This document shows, piece after piece, positions 6,190-15,856 of a DNA stretch of 64,000 nucleotides. Source of the DNA: DASPWV01 sp046726375 (GTDB taxonomy: Bacteria > Acidobacteriota > Vicinamibacteria > Vicinamibacterales > UBA2999); the NCBI GenBank assembly GCA_046726375.1, contig JBKPAJ010000087.1:5669-69668 (forward strand). Direction: 5' to 3'. Both the position numbers and the translations under genes were made by a program. Under the pieces are notes generated by a model that saw only the letters and a list, made by a program, of their open reading frames with translations, searched no databases and had not been told where the DNA came from. Position 1 is the stretch's first letter; each line of letters begins with the position of its first letter.

Positions 6190-9111
6190 CTAGAACCGGT
6201 ACCCGAGCGTGACCTGATACCCGCGCGGCGGGTGACGATTGAACCGCGCCAGCCAGTTCGGGCCGTTCAGCACGTTGGCGCCGTCGTTCCACTGTGTGTG
6301 CGCTCCCGTGTTGAACACGTTGAAGATGCCGAGCGAGGTCACGATCGTCTGCGATCCGAACCTGAAGTCACGGCCAATCTGCAGCTGCAGGAACCGTGTC
6401 GTCTCGTTGCGAACCTGACCATCGCTGCGAGTGCCGAACGGGAAGCGCCACGTCGTTGCCAGCGGATTCGGTTGCGTCGTGCCGTTGGCGAGCGTGATCT
6501 GCTGCGGCCCGAAGATCGGATCGCGACCCGACTGAATCTGCAGCGGACCGAGATAGCCACCCGCCTGGATGACATAGCTGGCGGCGATCTTCATGTCCGC
6601 CGGCGCGAAGTACTGCCCCGCAATCCGGACCGAGTACGGCCGGTAGGCGACACCAGACTCACGGCCCCCGCCATCGAGGCTGCTGTCGTCGCCGTTGCCG
6701 AACAGATGTCGCGACAAATCGCGATTGTTCGGGAACGCATCGGGCTGAATGAACCGCGCCGGATCGGTGGGGTTCCAGGTGCCGTCGAGATGCTGCCACT
6801 GGCGCGTTCCGGTGGCCACGACCTGGAAGTTGTGCGACAGATTCTTCGCGAAGATCGCCTCAACGTTGGTCACGACCACCGTAGTCCATGTGGCGTTGGT
6901 CTGCTGCATGATCATCCCCTGGTTGGGATCGACCTTGCCGAATCCGAGAAACGGCTGGTTCGGACCGTCCGGGTAGATGCCGTTGATGTCGATTTCCCCG
7001 TAGCCGTCTTTGAAGTAGCGGCGGTTGAACGACAGATCGAGGCTCATCTGCCCTTTGAACTGCTTCGCGAACCCGACCGCGTATTCGTCAACAAACGGCT
7101 GGTGGAGATTCGGGTCGAACGCGAGAGCATTGATTGCGGCGGTAGCTGCCTGCGTGATGTTTTCGATCTCGAAGACACCGTCGAGGTTCGCGTCGTAGAT
7201 ATCGCGCTGGAAGCGGCGCGACGTCGGCCCGAACGTCGTGATGGGATCGCGGCCGTTCACCTGCTCATGAACGCGGCCATAGAACGCGCGCAGCACGTTG
7301 CGGGCGTCCTCGGTCACGAGAACGGCAACGCCGGCACGAGGACCGATGTTCGTGCTGTTCATGCGCTCGATCTGGAAGATGTCGTCGAAGCGCCGCACAA
7401 AGTCGGCGCGAACACCGATGTTCGCGGTAATGCGCGGCGTCGGCTTCCATGTGTCCTGGACGTACACCGCAATGTCGCGATCGCGCGCGGCGGTCGTCTG
7501 CAAGTCAAGCGGTGTTTGGTATCGACGTTGATAGGGAATGGTTCCCGCTGCCGGGTTATTCGGGTCGCGCTGCACGACACGCTCAAGCGTGAAGCCGTCG
7601 TTCTGCGCCAGGCTGAAGACTTCGCGATTGAGCCGCGGCGCCGCCCAGAGCCCGGATTTGAACTCGTGAGAACCGGCAAGCCCTTCCCGATAGTATGTGA
7701 GGTCGGCACGGAACATGAGCATCGAGGAGGGCTGGATGCTCAAGGTCTCGTTGTTGTTCATCAACACCAGCCTGCTGCCGTTGCCGGTCGGAAGGCCGCG
7801 GGAGATACCGATGCTCTCGAAGACCTCGGTCTGTGGGCCGAATCCCTCATAGCCGTCGTAGGTGTCTTCCTCCGCGCCGCCTTTGTTGTTGTACGAGCCC
7901 GAAACCGTCGTCTGCAGCCGATTGCTCCATGCGGAATTGAGCTTGGCCTGATACAACGAGCCCCCGGTGCCGCGCGGATTGATGTTATGCGTATCGCGTT
8001 CGCGATTGCTGCTGAAGCGATTGCGATCGTACTGCCAAAATCCGGAGAGCTCGTGATTGCCGTGCTGCGTGGTCACTTTGACGTACGGCTGCTTACTCAC
8101 CGAAGTGTTATCGAACGGGACAAAGTCAGGGCGGAACGAGCGCAGATAAAACAGGTCCTGATCGGTGCGACTGATGCCGTTGATCAGGTCGGCGTAGCGG
8201 AAGGTGCTGTAGAACCACACTTTGTCTCTGATGATGCGTCCGCCGAGCGAGAGGTCCCATTGCTCGACGGCCTGAAATGTCGGCAGCCCGCCGTGCACCT
8301 CTCCACCTTGTGTGTTGTCGCTGTTCCACTCGAGTGGCTGGTACGAGAACGCGGCGCTGCCTTTGAACTGATTCTGGCCGCGCGGCGTGACGATGTTCAT
8401 CACTACCCCGGTGCTGAGCGGCGTTGAGGCATCAGCGCCGCCAAGCTTGATCTCCACGTCCTGCACCGTGTCTCCACCCATACCCATCGAGTGCGCGGCC
8501 GAATCGATATACGCGGAGGCCGGGGCGCCTTCGAGCTGGAAGGCATGCGCGTAGATGTGCGAGCCGCGGAAGTAATACGCGCGACGGCCAACACCGTCGT
8601 CCACGTTCCGCGATCCAACGCCGGGCGCAAGATCGAGCGCGTCGCTGAACAACCGCCGCGATGTGACCGGCGCGGAGCGGACGAGCTCGCCATCGATGTT
8701 GAGGACGCTCGTCGGCCTTCCCGTCTCGATCATCGGCGACTCGGCGGTCACGGTGATCGTCTCAGCCAGGTTACCAATCTGCATCTGGATGTCGACGCTG
8801 AAGGTGATGCCGGCACGCATGACGATGCCCTCGCGCCGGTAAGTCGAGAATCCCGTCAGTTCGGCGGTCAGCGTATAGGTGCCTGGAGGGAGGTTGAGGA
8901 GACGATAGTAGCCGGCGTTGTCCGTCACCGCCGAGACCGGCGTCAGCAGCGCCGTGCTCCGCGCCGTCACCGTCACGCCGGGCAGCACACCGCCCTGATC
9001 GTCTTTCACGTACCCTCTCAAACTGCCGTCACCCGTCTGGGCTTGGGCAGTTGAGGCAAACAAGACGAGCGCGGCCAGAATCCACAGTGTGGCGAAGAAA
9101 CGATGTTGCAT
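6190..9111 (-). CDS. TonB-dependent receptor with carboxypeptidase-regulatory domain (Oar-like)
   Basis: The 973-residue outer-membrane protein has a signal peptide ending Ala-Gln-Ala, then a carboxypeptidase-regulatory-like beta-sandwich (about residues 27-105; P-G-V-T-V-T, then G-Y-Y-R-L-L-N-L-P-P-G-T-Y). A plug domain follows, then a long beta-barrel ending in an aromatic residue (G-Y-R-F), as expected for BAM-inserted proteins. The plug is divergent (S-R-R-L-F-S-D-A-L-D-L-A-P-G-V). Receptors of this type import or bind oligomers using TonB energy; the ligand cannot be read from sequence. The ATG at 9111 is chosen because GGGAGA lies upstream and the signal peptide begins there; an in-frame extension to 9621 would overlap the next receptor gene. 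It follows that receptor by 26 bases, so co-transcription is likely. Confidence 0.9.
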   Translation of the reverse strand: MQHRFFATLWILAALVLFASTAQAQTGDGSLRGYVKDDQGGVLPGVTVTARSTALLTPVSAVTDNAGYYRLLNLPPGTYTLTAELTGFSTYRREGIVMRAGITFSVDIQMQIGNLAETITVTAESPMIETGRPTSVLNIDGELVRSAPVTSRRLFSDALDLAPGVGSRNVDDGVGRRAYYFRGSHIYAHAFQLEGAPASAYIDSAAHSMGMGGDTVQDVEIKLGGADASTPLSTGVVMNIVTPRGQNQFKGSAAFSYQPLEWNSDNTQGGEVHGGLPTFQAVEQWDLSLGGRIIRDKVWFYSTFRYADLINGISRTDQDLFYLRSFRPDFVPFDNTSVSKQPYVKVTTQHGNHELSGFWQYDRNRFSSNRERDTHNINPRGTGGSLYQAKLNSAWSNRLQTTVSGSYNNKGGAEEDTYDGYEGFGPQTEVFESIGISRGLPTGNGSRLVLMNNNETLSIQPSSMLMFRADLTYYREGLAGSHEFKSGLWAAPRLNREVFSLAQNDGFTLERVVQRDPNNPAAGTIPYQRRYQTPLDLQTTAARDRDIAVYVQDTWKPTPRITANIGVRADFVRRFDDIFQIERMNSTNIGPRAGVAVLVTEDARNVLRAFYGRVHEQVNGRDPITTFGPTSRRFQRDIYDANLDGVFEIENITQAATAAINALAFDPNLHQPFVDEYAVGFAKQFKGQMSLDLSFNRRYFKDGYGEIDINGIYPDGPNQPFLGFGKVDPNQGMIMQQTNATWTTVVVTNVEAIFAKNLSHNFQVVATGTRQWQHLDGTWNPTDPARFIQPDAFPNNRDLSRHLFGNGDDSSLDGGGRESGVAYRPYSVRIAGQYFAPADMKIAASYVIQAGGYLGPLQIQSGRDPIFGPQQITLANGTTQPNPLATTWRFPFGTRSDGQVRNETTRFLQLQIGRDFRFGSQTIVTSLGIFNVFNTGAHTQWNDGANVLNGPNWLARFNRHPPRGYQVTLGYRF

Positions 9112-9137
9112 TTGTAGTTCTCCCGTTCTGCTGCCGC

Positions 9138-12100
9138 TTACCATTTCAGCTGCATCGCAAAGCGCAGCATACGTCCCTGCAGGTTGCTCGAGGGCTGCAG
9201 ATACGACGCTGTTGCGAAATTGGTCGAGCGATACCCGACCTCGGTGTCCGCGTTGAACACGTTGAAGATGTCCATCTGACCCTGAACGCGCGTGCGGCCC
9301 AGGTTGAACCACTTGCCTAAGCTCAGATCCAGCTGGGTGATGCGCGGCAGGAACTCGATGCCCGGAGCGACGAGCGGCACGCTGATGTTGGCTTCGGTGA
9401 GTTGCCCCGGTTGAAACACGAGCGCACCGGCGGGACACGGCGCCGGGCAATTCGTCGGATAGCGCGTCGTCGAGCTCAAGAGCCACATCGTTCCCTGTGG
9501 GCTGCCGACATCGCCATATCCAGGTCCCGCGATCTTGTTCACGAAGAACATGGTGGTGGAGAAGCCGCCGGTGGGCCGTCCGGCGATGCTTTGCAGCGAC
9601 GCACTCACCTGAATGCCCCACGGGCCGGGATACGTACCCGAGAGCTTCAACTGCGGACGATAGGGAATCCCGTTGTCGCGATCGTCGCAGTACAGCAGTG
9701 CGTTTGGATCGTCGGGCTCGTCGCAGGTCACGCGCAGCGTCCGCTCGGTGACAAAGCCGCCGAACACCATGGCGCCGCGCGGCAAGCGCGCGTTCACGGT
9801 AACGTCGAAGCCGTTGTAGATCTGTTTGCGGTCAGAGCCGGCGTTTGTGTCGAAGTTGTCCACCCGCGCGGCCGCTGCCGACGTCACTGAGTAGACGGTC
9901 ATCGGCTGGCCAGTCATCGGATTGAACACAGGAATCGGCGTGTAATCGTCCATGGTCCGCAGCAGGTTGTCGATCAAGCGGAGACGATGGAACGTACGGC
10001 GATACCAGGTCGCGGCGACCGAGATGCGCGGGAAGAGCTCGTGCTGCACGCCGGCGGTGGTCTCGAGGTTGTAGGTGCGCTTGAAATCCGGATCGACGCG
10101 ATTCAGCGATAGCCGCCCGAAGTTGTTGGGCAGCCGCGTGAAATTCATCTCGCAGCCCGGTGTCAGATACACACACCCGAGCTCGCCCTGTGCAATGTCG
10201 TCGCTGTTGAGGTCGGTCCACGGAATCGTCGCCGAGGTGAGAGCGTTCGGATTGTAGCGATTGGCAAACTGCGTGGTCCGCGACTCGTTGTAGCGATTGA
10301 AGCCAAATTTGAGCGCGGTCTTTGCGTTGCCGAACAGGTCGTAGACGGCGCCGAACCGCGGCGCCCAATCCTTCCAAATCGGCATCTGGATCTTGGAAAA
10401 ACGCCGCTCGGCGACGAAGCGCCCGGCCGGCGAGGTTTGATCCGACACTTCGGAATTGAGGTACTCCCAGCGCAAGCCGCCGCTGAGCGTCAGCCGGTTT
10501 ATCACCCAGCTGTCCTGCGCGAAGATGCCAACATCGGCGTTCAGCTTCTCGAGCGAACGAATCGGCGTGTTGTAGATCGTCACCGAGTCTGGTCGGCCGG
10601 TGCGGTACACCTGCTGCAGGTCGGCATTGGTCTCGCGCGTGTTCTCGTACGGGCCCCAGTTCCACTGCACCCCGGTCTTGATGTTGTGCGATCCAGTGAC
10701 GTAGGTGACGGCGCCCTGCAGGTTGTAACGATCCGGATAGCGCCCGCCCCAGTTGGCAAGCCCGCTGCGGAGTGTCGTGAGATCGGCGTCGCGCCGGCTT
10801 GCGCTGGCAAACCACTCCGGCGAGAAGACCTCCTTGTTCACGCCCGGCTGATTAGTGATGACGTACTCCTCGTAATTGAACGAGAAGCCGCCATCGACGA
10901 GCAGCTTGCTGCTCACGGTGCTCGTCCACTTCGCGGCGCCGCTGTTGTAGAGCGGTGAGGTCCAGATCTGGGAGGCAGTGCGCGGATCGTCACCCGCGTT
11001 CATGCCATGGCCGCGGAACTTGTCGATCTCGTCGTAGTAGACGGAAAACTTGTTGCGCTCGCTGACCTGCCACGTCAGCCGCAGCAACGCGCTCTTGATT
11101 TTTTGATCGTCGATGCCCTGCTCGCAGCTGACGCGTCCCTCCTGGCAGTCGGCCTGCGTTGCGCCGCTCGGCACATAGAAAGTGTCGGCGATCGGCGCGT
11201 TCACCGACCAGGCACGCGCCGAGCCGTAGAACCACAACTTGTTGCGCCGGATTGGACCGCCCAGCCCGGCGTTGAAGTCGTAGATGCGATCGATGCGATC
11301 GGCAGCGCGCAAGCCCCGCGCACGCAGGTCGGCGCTCAGGTTGTCGCTTTGCCACGCGCCATCGGTCCACCCCGCGAAAAACGATCCGCTGAACTGGTTA
11401 CCGCCGTCGCGCGGTACGATGTTCATTCGAACGCCGCCGGGCGAGAGATCCGCACCCGCGCCGCTCGTTTGGTAGGTCATCTCCTGCATCATCGCGTTGT
11501 TGAAGTACTGCTGCACAGCGCCATCGCCGTCGAGGCCGTTCACCATCAGGCCGTCGACCTGCACGATGTTGTTGGCGGAGGTGAGGCCGCGGGTCGCCAT
11601 ATAGGTCTGCTGCATCGCCCGCGAGCCGCCGACGTCGGGAACGTTGAGGCTGACGCCGACGACGAGCTGCGCGAGACCTTGAATGGTGCGGCCGGTTGGC
11701 ACGGCATCCAGCACCTCGCGCGTGAGCACCTGCACGCGCGACGTGCTCGACACGTCGACAATCGGCGACTCGCCGGTCACGGTTACGGTTTCCTCGAGCA
11801 CGCCGACGCGCATCTCGGCGTTGATGGTGGCGGTGAAATCGGTCGGCAGCTCGAGGCCGTCGCGGACGTAGGTATTGAATCCAGGAAGCGTGAACTTCAC
11901 GCTGTACGTGCCCGGACGCAAATCGACGATGGTGAACTGGCCCTGCTCGTTGGTCGTGACAGTGCGGACCTTCTCGATCAGGACCGGGCTCGCCGCCTCC
12001 ACGGTCACGCCGGGCAGAACCGCCCCGGACGTGTCTTTCACAGTTCCAGCAATTGCGCTCTGGGCGTGGGCGAGCGCGGGGACGAACAGAAAGGCCGCCA

Positions 12101-12143
12101 GGGTCAGAAGCGCTGACCCAGCGGCGCGCCGGCTTCTCCTCAT
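9138..12143 (-). CDS. TonB-dependent receptor with carboxypeptidase-regulatory domain (Oar-like)
   Basis: The 1001-residue protein begins M-R-R-S-R-R with a signal peptide ending Ala-His-Ala-Gln. A regulatory beta-sandwich follows (G-T-V-K-D-T-S-G-A-V-L-P-G-V), then a plug (L-T-R-E-V-L-D-A-V-P-T-G-R, then the V-D-G-L-M-V-N-G segment) and a large barrel ending L-K-W. The start at 12143 has AAGGAG seven bases upstream; the frame stays open further upstream but without a signal peptide. It is the first gene of the minus-strand set ending with the beta-propeller protein, and it is divergent from the CocE-type hydrolase gene. The two receptors are only distantly alike, so this looks like a functional pair rather than a recent duplication. 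Confidence 0.9.
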   Translation of the reverse strand: MRRSRRAAGSALLTLAAFLFVPALAHAQSAIAGTVKDTSGAVLPGVTVEAASPVLIEKVRTVTTNEQGQFTIVDLRPGTYSVKFTLPGFNTYVRDGLELPTDFTATINAEMRVGVLEETVTVTGESPIVDVSSTSRVQVLTREVLDAVPTGRTIQGLAQLVVGVSLNVPDVGGSRAMQQTYMATRGLTSANNIVQVDGLMVNGLDGDGAVQQYFNNAMMQEMTYQTSGAGADLSPGGVRMNIVPRDGGNQFSGSFFAGWTDGAWQSDNLSADLRARGLRAADRIDRIYDFNAGLGGPIRRNKLWFYGSARAWSVNAPIADTFYVPSGATQADCQEGRVSCEQGIDDQKIKSALLRLTWQVSERNKFSVYYDEIDKFRGHGMNAGDDPRTASQIWTSPLYNSGAAKWTSTVSSKLLVDGGFSFNYEEYVITNQPGVNKEVFSPEWFASASRRDADLTTLRSGLANWGGRYPDRYNLQGAVTYVTGSHNIKTGVQWNWGPYENTRETNADLQQVYRTGRPDSVTIYNTPIRSLEKLNADVGIFAQDSWVINRLTLSGGLRWEYLNSEVSDQTSPAGRFVAERRFSKIQMPIWKDWAPRFGAVYDLFGNAKTALKFGFNRYNESRTTQFANRYNPNALTSATIPWTDLNSDDIAQGELGCVYLTPGCEMNFTRLPNNFGRLSLNRVDPDFKRTYNLETTAGVQHELFPRISVAATWYRRTFHRLRLIDNLLRTMDDYTPIPVFNPMTGQPMTVYSVTSAAAARVDNFDTNAGSDRKQIYNGFDVTVNARLPRGAMVFGGFVTERTLRVTCDEPDDPNALLYCDDRDNGIPYRPQLKLSGTYPGPWGIQVSASLQSIAGRPTGGFSTTMFFVNKIAGPGYGDVGSPQGTMWLLSSTTRYPTNCPAPCPAGALVFQPGQLTEANISVPLVAPGIEFLPRITQLDLSLGKWFNLGRTRVQGQMDIFNVFNADTEVGYRSTNFATASYLQPSSNLQGRMLRFAMQLKW

Positions 12144-12275
12144 GACAAGCTCCTTTTTGAACTCGCAGCCGAATCCATCAAGTGCCGCGGACGACGGAAT
12201 AAAACAGGGAGTGCGGAGATTTAACTCTCCTCCGCGTTCGCGGTCAATCGCGAATCGCTGTGCAACAATGGCCAA
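12144..12275. promoter_or_regulatory. Divergent promoter region between receptor operon and hydrolase
   Basis: The 132-base gap must hold the promoters for both directions. It contains a short inverted repeat, GCGGAG / CTCCGC, near 12215-12240 around an AT-rich centre. I could not assign -10 or -35 boxes with confidence. Confidence 0.35.
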
Positions 12276-14189
12276 ATGATGCGTTGGGGTCCTCTCGCCG
12301 TAGCTCTGCAACTTACCGCGGCCGGTGTGCTCGCGCAGACACCGGCAATCGCGCCCGACATTCCTCCCAAGTTCGAGGCGCCCAGGGCCGGGTACGACTA
12401 CGTCAAGCGCGTCGAAATGATTCCGATGCGCGACGGCGTCAAACTCTACACGGTCATCGTGGTGCCGAACGGCGCGAAGAATGCTCCGATGATCCTGACG
12501 CGTACGCCGTATAACGCTGCCGGCCGCGCCGCGCGGAACCAGTCACCCCGGATGCTCGCTACGCTGCCGCAGGGAGATGAAGTGTTCGTCCCCGACGGCT
12601 ACATTCGCGTGTTCCAGGACGTGCGCGGCAAGTACGGATCCGAGGGCGAGTACGTGATGACACGCCCGCTCAAGGGACCGCTCAACCCGACGAACGTGGA
12701 CCACTCGACCGATGCCTACGACACCATCGACTGGTTGGTGAAACATGTGCCCGAATCCAACGGCAAGGTTGGGATGCTTGGCAGCTCGTACGAGGGCTTC
12801 ACGGTCGTGATGGCGCTCGTCAATCCTCACTCGGCGTTAAAAGTGGCCGCGCCGATGAGCCCGATGGTCGACGGCTGGATGGGCGACGACTGGTTTCACT
12901 TTGGCGCGTTTCGCCAGGTCAACCTGGACTACTTCACGGGACAAACGACTGAACGCGGAGACGGCAGCGAGATCGTTCGTCAGAGTTACGACGACTACGA
13001 GAACTTCCGGCGCGCGGGATCGGCGGGCGATTTTGCACGCGCGGCGGGTCTCGATCAGCTCCCGTGGTGGCGCAAGATCTCAGAGCATCCGGCCTACGAT
13101 GCGTTCTGGCACAATCAGGCGCTCGACAAAGTCATGGCCGCGCAGCCACTGAAAATTCCAACGATGTGGATTCAGGGGTTGTGGGATCAGGAAGACATGT
13201 GGGGCGCGATTCACAGCTATCTGGCTGTCGAGTCCAAAGACACACGCAACGACTTGAACTTTCTGGTCATGGGCCCATGGCGTCACAGCCAGGTCAATTA
13301 TGATGCGTTCTCGTTGGGTCCGCTGCGCTGGGACGGCGATACCGCGCTGCAGTTTCGGCGCGATGTGTTGAAGCCGTTCTTCGATCAGTATCTCAAAGAC
13401 GGCGCGCCAAAGGCCGACACGCCTCCGGTGTTCATCTACAACACTGGCGAGAACCATTGGGATCGCTTCAAGGCGTGGCCGATCGCGTGTGAGAGCGGCT
13501 GCGCGGCAGCGTCGAAACCGCTGTATCTCACATCGAACTTCGGATTGTCATTCACGGCGCCGGCCGCCGGCACCAACGGAACGACTGCGTTCGATGAGTA
13601 CATCTCCGATCCGGCGAAGCCGGTACCGTACGTGCCGCGACCGGTCCGATTCAGCGACGGCGATCTGTGGCGGCGCTGGTTGGTGACGGATCAACGCAGT
13701 GTTGATGGAAGGCCCGATGTGCTGACCTATACGACTCCGCCGCTGACCGCGCCGGTTCGCATCGCCGGGGCCCCTTTGGTCAATCTGGTCGCTTCCACCA
13801 GCGGTAGCGACAGCGATTGGGTAGTGAAGTTGATTGATGTCTATCCGGACGAAGTTCCTGGCCAGCCCGAGATGGGCGGCTATCAGTTAGGCATTGCGAT
13901 GGATATTTTCCGCGGGCGTTATCACGAGAGCTTCGAGACGCCGAAGGCGATCGAGTCGGGCAAGCCGCTGACCTACAAGTTCACCTTGCCGACCGCCAAC
14001 CACACCTTTCTGCCCGGCCATCGCATCATGGTGCAGATTCAATCGAGTTGGTTCCCGCTTTACGATCGCAATCCGCAGACGTTTGTGCCGAACATCTTTT
14101 TCGGCAAGCCGAGTGACTACGTGAAGGCGACGCAGCGCGTCTATCACGCACCGGGGAGCGTCAGCTTCATCAGCCTACCCGTCCACTAA
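12276..14189 (+). CDS. CocE/NonD family (S15-like) acyl hydrolase, exported
   Basis: The 637-residue product has a short signal peptide (cleavage near Ala20-Gln21). Its alpha/beta-hydrolase domain carries R-D-G-V-K-L near residue 52 and the nucleophile motif G-S-S-Y-E-G with catalytic Ser171. The likely acid is the Asp in W-I-Q-G-L-W-D-Q-E-D, and the base is the His in M-G-P-W-R-H-S. From about residue 450 there is the jelly-roll domain typical of X-Pro dipeptidyl-peptidase, cocaine esterase, alpha-amino acid ester hydrolase and glutaryl-7-ACA acylase. These enzymes cleave acyl esters or amides, including peptides. Periplasmic or secreted location and opposition to two TonB receptors suggest a role in using external peptides or esters, but the substrate is unknown. 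Two adjacent ATGs are both possible starts. Confidence 0.9.
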   Translation: MMRWGPLAVALQLTAAGVLAQTPAIAPDIPPKFEAPRAGYDYVKRVEMIPMRDGVKLYTVIVVPNGAKNAPMILTRTPYNAAGRAARNQSPRMLATLPQGDEVFVPDGYIRVFQDVRGKYGSEGEYVMTRPLKGPLNPTNVDHSTDAYDTIDWLVKHVPESNGKVGMLGSSYEGFTVVMALVNPHSALKVAAPMSPMVDGWMGDDWFHFGAFRQVNLDYFTGQTTERGDGSEIVRQSYDDYENFRRAGSAGDFARAAGLDQLPWWRKISEHPAYDAFWHNQALDKVMAAQPLKIPTMWIQGLWDQEDMWGAIHSYLAVESKDTRNDLNFLVMGPWRHSQVNYDAFSLGPLRWDGDTALQFRRDVLKPFFDQYLKDGAPKADTPPVFIYNTGENHWDRFKAWPIACESGCAAASKPLYLTSNFGLSFTAPAAGTNGTTAFDEYISDPAKPVPYVPRPVRFSDGDLWRRWLVTDQRSVDGRPDVLTYTTPPLTAPVRIAGAPLVNLVASTSGSDSDWVVKLIDVYPDEVPGQPEMGGYQLGIAMDIFRGRYHESFETPKAIESGKPLTYKFTLPTANHTFLPGHRIMVQIQSSWFPLYDRNPQTFVPNIFFGKPSDYVKATQRVYHAPGSVSFISLPVH

Positions 14190-14721
14190 TGAGCGACTAC
14201 CGGCGCGCAGTCGCGGTTGCGGTCCTTCGCGTCGCCGGTGCGGCGATGGCCGATCAGGATCGGACGGCGGCCGTGCAGCTGGCATTCGAACACGCCGCGT
14301 TCGCGGCGCGGCGCGAGCGGCTGCAGCGTGAGCCCCGGTTCGTTGGTCGTGCCCACGGCGCCGGCGTCGCGATTCTCGCCGCTAGCGACACAGGCAACCC
14401 GTACGTGTTCTCCGCATGGGGCGTTGCATGAGGAGCTCGAATTGCTGGTGTCTGGGGGACTGGCACCGATTGACGCGCTGCGAACGGCCACGATCACCCT
14501 GCGCGATTCTCAACGAGGCGAGGTCAACCGGCGTCATTGCACCGGGTCGGACCGCGGATGTCGTGCTGCTCGAGTCAAACCCACTCGCCGACATCACCCA
14601 CACGCGACGCATTCGGGCCGTCGTTGTAAACGGACGCTATCTCGATCGCGCGGCTCTCGACCAGCTGCTAGCGGGCGTAGAGCGCGCTGCGACTGAAGCC
14701 GCTGGCGGACCGTTCCAGTAG
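14189..14721 (+). pseudogene. Amidohydrolase C-terminal remnant (imidazolonepropionase-like), frameshifted
   Basis: Directly after the CocE-type stop, three consecutive reading frames together spell the C-terminal part of a metal-dependent amidohydrolase. First comes A-G-V-A-I-L-A-A-S-D-T-G-N-P-Y-V-F, with the metal-binding Asp. Then, in another frame, L-H-E-E-L-E-L-L-V-S-G-G-L-A-P-I-D-A-L-R-T-A-T. Then, in a third, I-A-P-G-R-T-A-D-V-V-L-L with N-P-L-A-D-I and the closing beta-strand. The N-terminal His-x-His metal site is absent, so the gene is 5'-truncated and twice frameshifted. Its last 54 bases overlap the convergent gene ending at 14668. Confidence 0.75.
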
Positions 14722-15798
14722 TGCGAGCGCGGCGTACGCCGTCGCCGCGTCGCTCATGAATTTGCCCACGTCGCTCGCGGGATCGCGCTGTTTGTTGAGT
14801 GAGGACGCACGCCACATGCCGGTGGCGGGATCCTGATGCGCTCGCAGCCACGCGAGCCCGCGTTCGAGCGCCGGCTGCACCCGTGACGTGCTCGCACTGC
14901 GCAGCGCGAGACTCACCACACCGGTCGCATAACCATCGCTGGTGGTGTCGAGGACGCTGTTATCGCTCCGCTTGTAACTGCCGAGCGACGCCATCGCCCA
15001 CCCGCCATCCTCTTGCTGTCTTGCCACGAGCGCGTCGACAACGGCGTCGCGTTGCGCGGTGGTGAGGAGATCGGGCAGCAACGAAGCAGCCCAGAGCACG
15101 TTGGCGCGATTGAACAACGTGGTTTTGTCGACGCCCTGCTGCAGGTAGTCACGCAGCAGTTTTATGTGCGGCTGAACGTCCGGACTCGATGCATAGGCAG
15201 GCACCGCCGCGACGGCAAGCACCGCGAGCGAAGCGCCGTAGAAGGGGCCGTCATCCGACTCCCAGGGCTCGAGATGGAAATTGAGCCAGGCCCACGCGCC
15301 TTTCAGCGCACCAGCGGTGAACTGCAGCGCCCACAAGTTCGCAAACGCCGCACGCGTGTCTTCCGACAGCGTCCCCGTTTCACGGTCATGGACCGCCAGC
15401 ACGAGCGCGCTCATGATCGCTTCCGTTCCGCGCGACTCGCTGGTTTTCGGCAACCCGTAGCGCTGATCTGGATAAAGTGGCTGCAACTCTTTCCACAGCT
15501 GAACGCGTTTGACCGCATGCGCTCGCATCGTGCGCTCGGGCTCGGGGATGTTGCGCTCGCCGAGGGTGAGGCGCAACGCCGGACGCGAGAGCGCATAGGG
15601 CGCGACGGTGTGGCACGAGACACACGTGGTGCCCTGGTCGCGAACGGCGTTCGGCCATTTCAGCCACCACTCCATGCGGCCGTCGAGATAGTCGGCCGCG
15701 CCGCGTACATTCCAGCCCGCCGGCGAGGGTGGTGCTTGTGCCGCCGAGAACACGGTCGCGACGACCAAAAGCCCCAGTGCCGCTACCAATCTGCGCAT
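14668..15798 (-). CDS. Exported terpenoid-cyclase-fold protein with one c-type haem motif
   Basis: The 376-residue product has a signal peptide cleaved near Ala-Ala-Gln-Ala. One C-x-x-C-H motif (C-V-S-C-H, residues 59-63) predicts covalent haem attachment in the periplasm. The rest is alpha-helical, with prenyltransferase/squalene-cyclase-like repeats (Q-Q-E-D-G-G-W near the middle, D-G-Y-A-T-G-V-V-S-L-A-L and T-A-Y-A-A-L-A-L-L later). No cyclase D-x-D-D motif is visible, so cyclase activity is doubtful; the fold may be a binding scaffold. The start at 15798 is preferred because a longer frame reaching 15915 would run into the repeat element at 15857-15978 and bury the signal peptide. Confidence 0.75.
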   Translation of the reverse strand: MRRLVAALGLLVVATVFSAAQAPPSPAGWNVRGAADYLDGRMEWWLKWPNAVRDQGTTCVSCHTVAPYALSRPALRLTLGERNIPEPERTMRAHAVKRVQLWKELQPLYPDQRYGLPKTSESRGTEAIMSALVLAVHDRETGTLSEDTRAAFANLWALQFTAGALKGAWAWLNFHLEPWESDDGPFYGASLAVLAVAAVPAYASSPDVQPHIKLLRDYLQQGVDKTTLFNRANVLWAASLLPDLLTTAQRDAVVDALVARQQEDGGWAMASLGSYKRSDNSVLDTTSDGYATGVVSLALRSASTSRVQPALERGLAWLRAHQDPATGMWRASSLNKQRDPASDVGKFMSDAATAYAALALLERSASGFSRSALYAR

Positions 15799-15856
15799 AA
15801 GCGCAGATATTACAGCCGCACGTGGCGCAGATGTTTTAAATCCTGCGGCTACACTA

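Noticed and set aside
6070..8427. A 785-codon open frame on the plus strand
   Set aside because: It lies antisense to the TonB receptor gene. Its composition is that of a shadow frame in GC-rich DNA, and the receptor has a signal peptide, domains and a ribosome-binding site.
6190..9621. Long N-terminal extension of the receptor
   Set aside because: It would overlap the upstream receptor gene by hundreds of bases and place the signal peptide internally; the ATG at 9111 has a ribosome-binding site.
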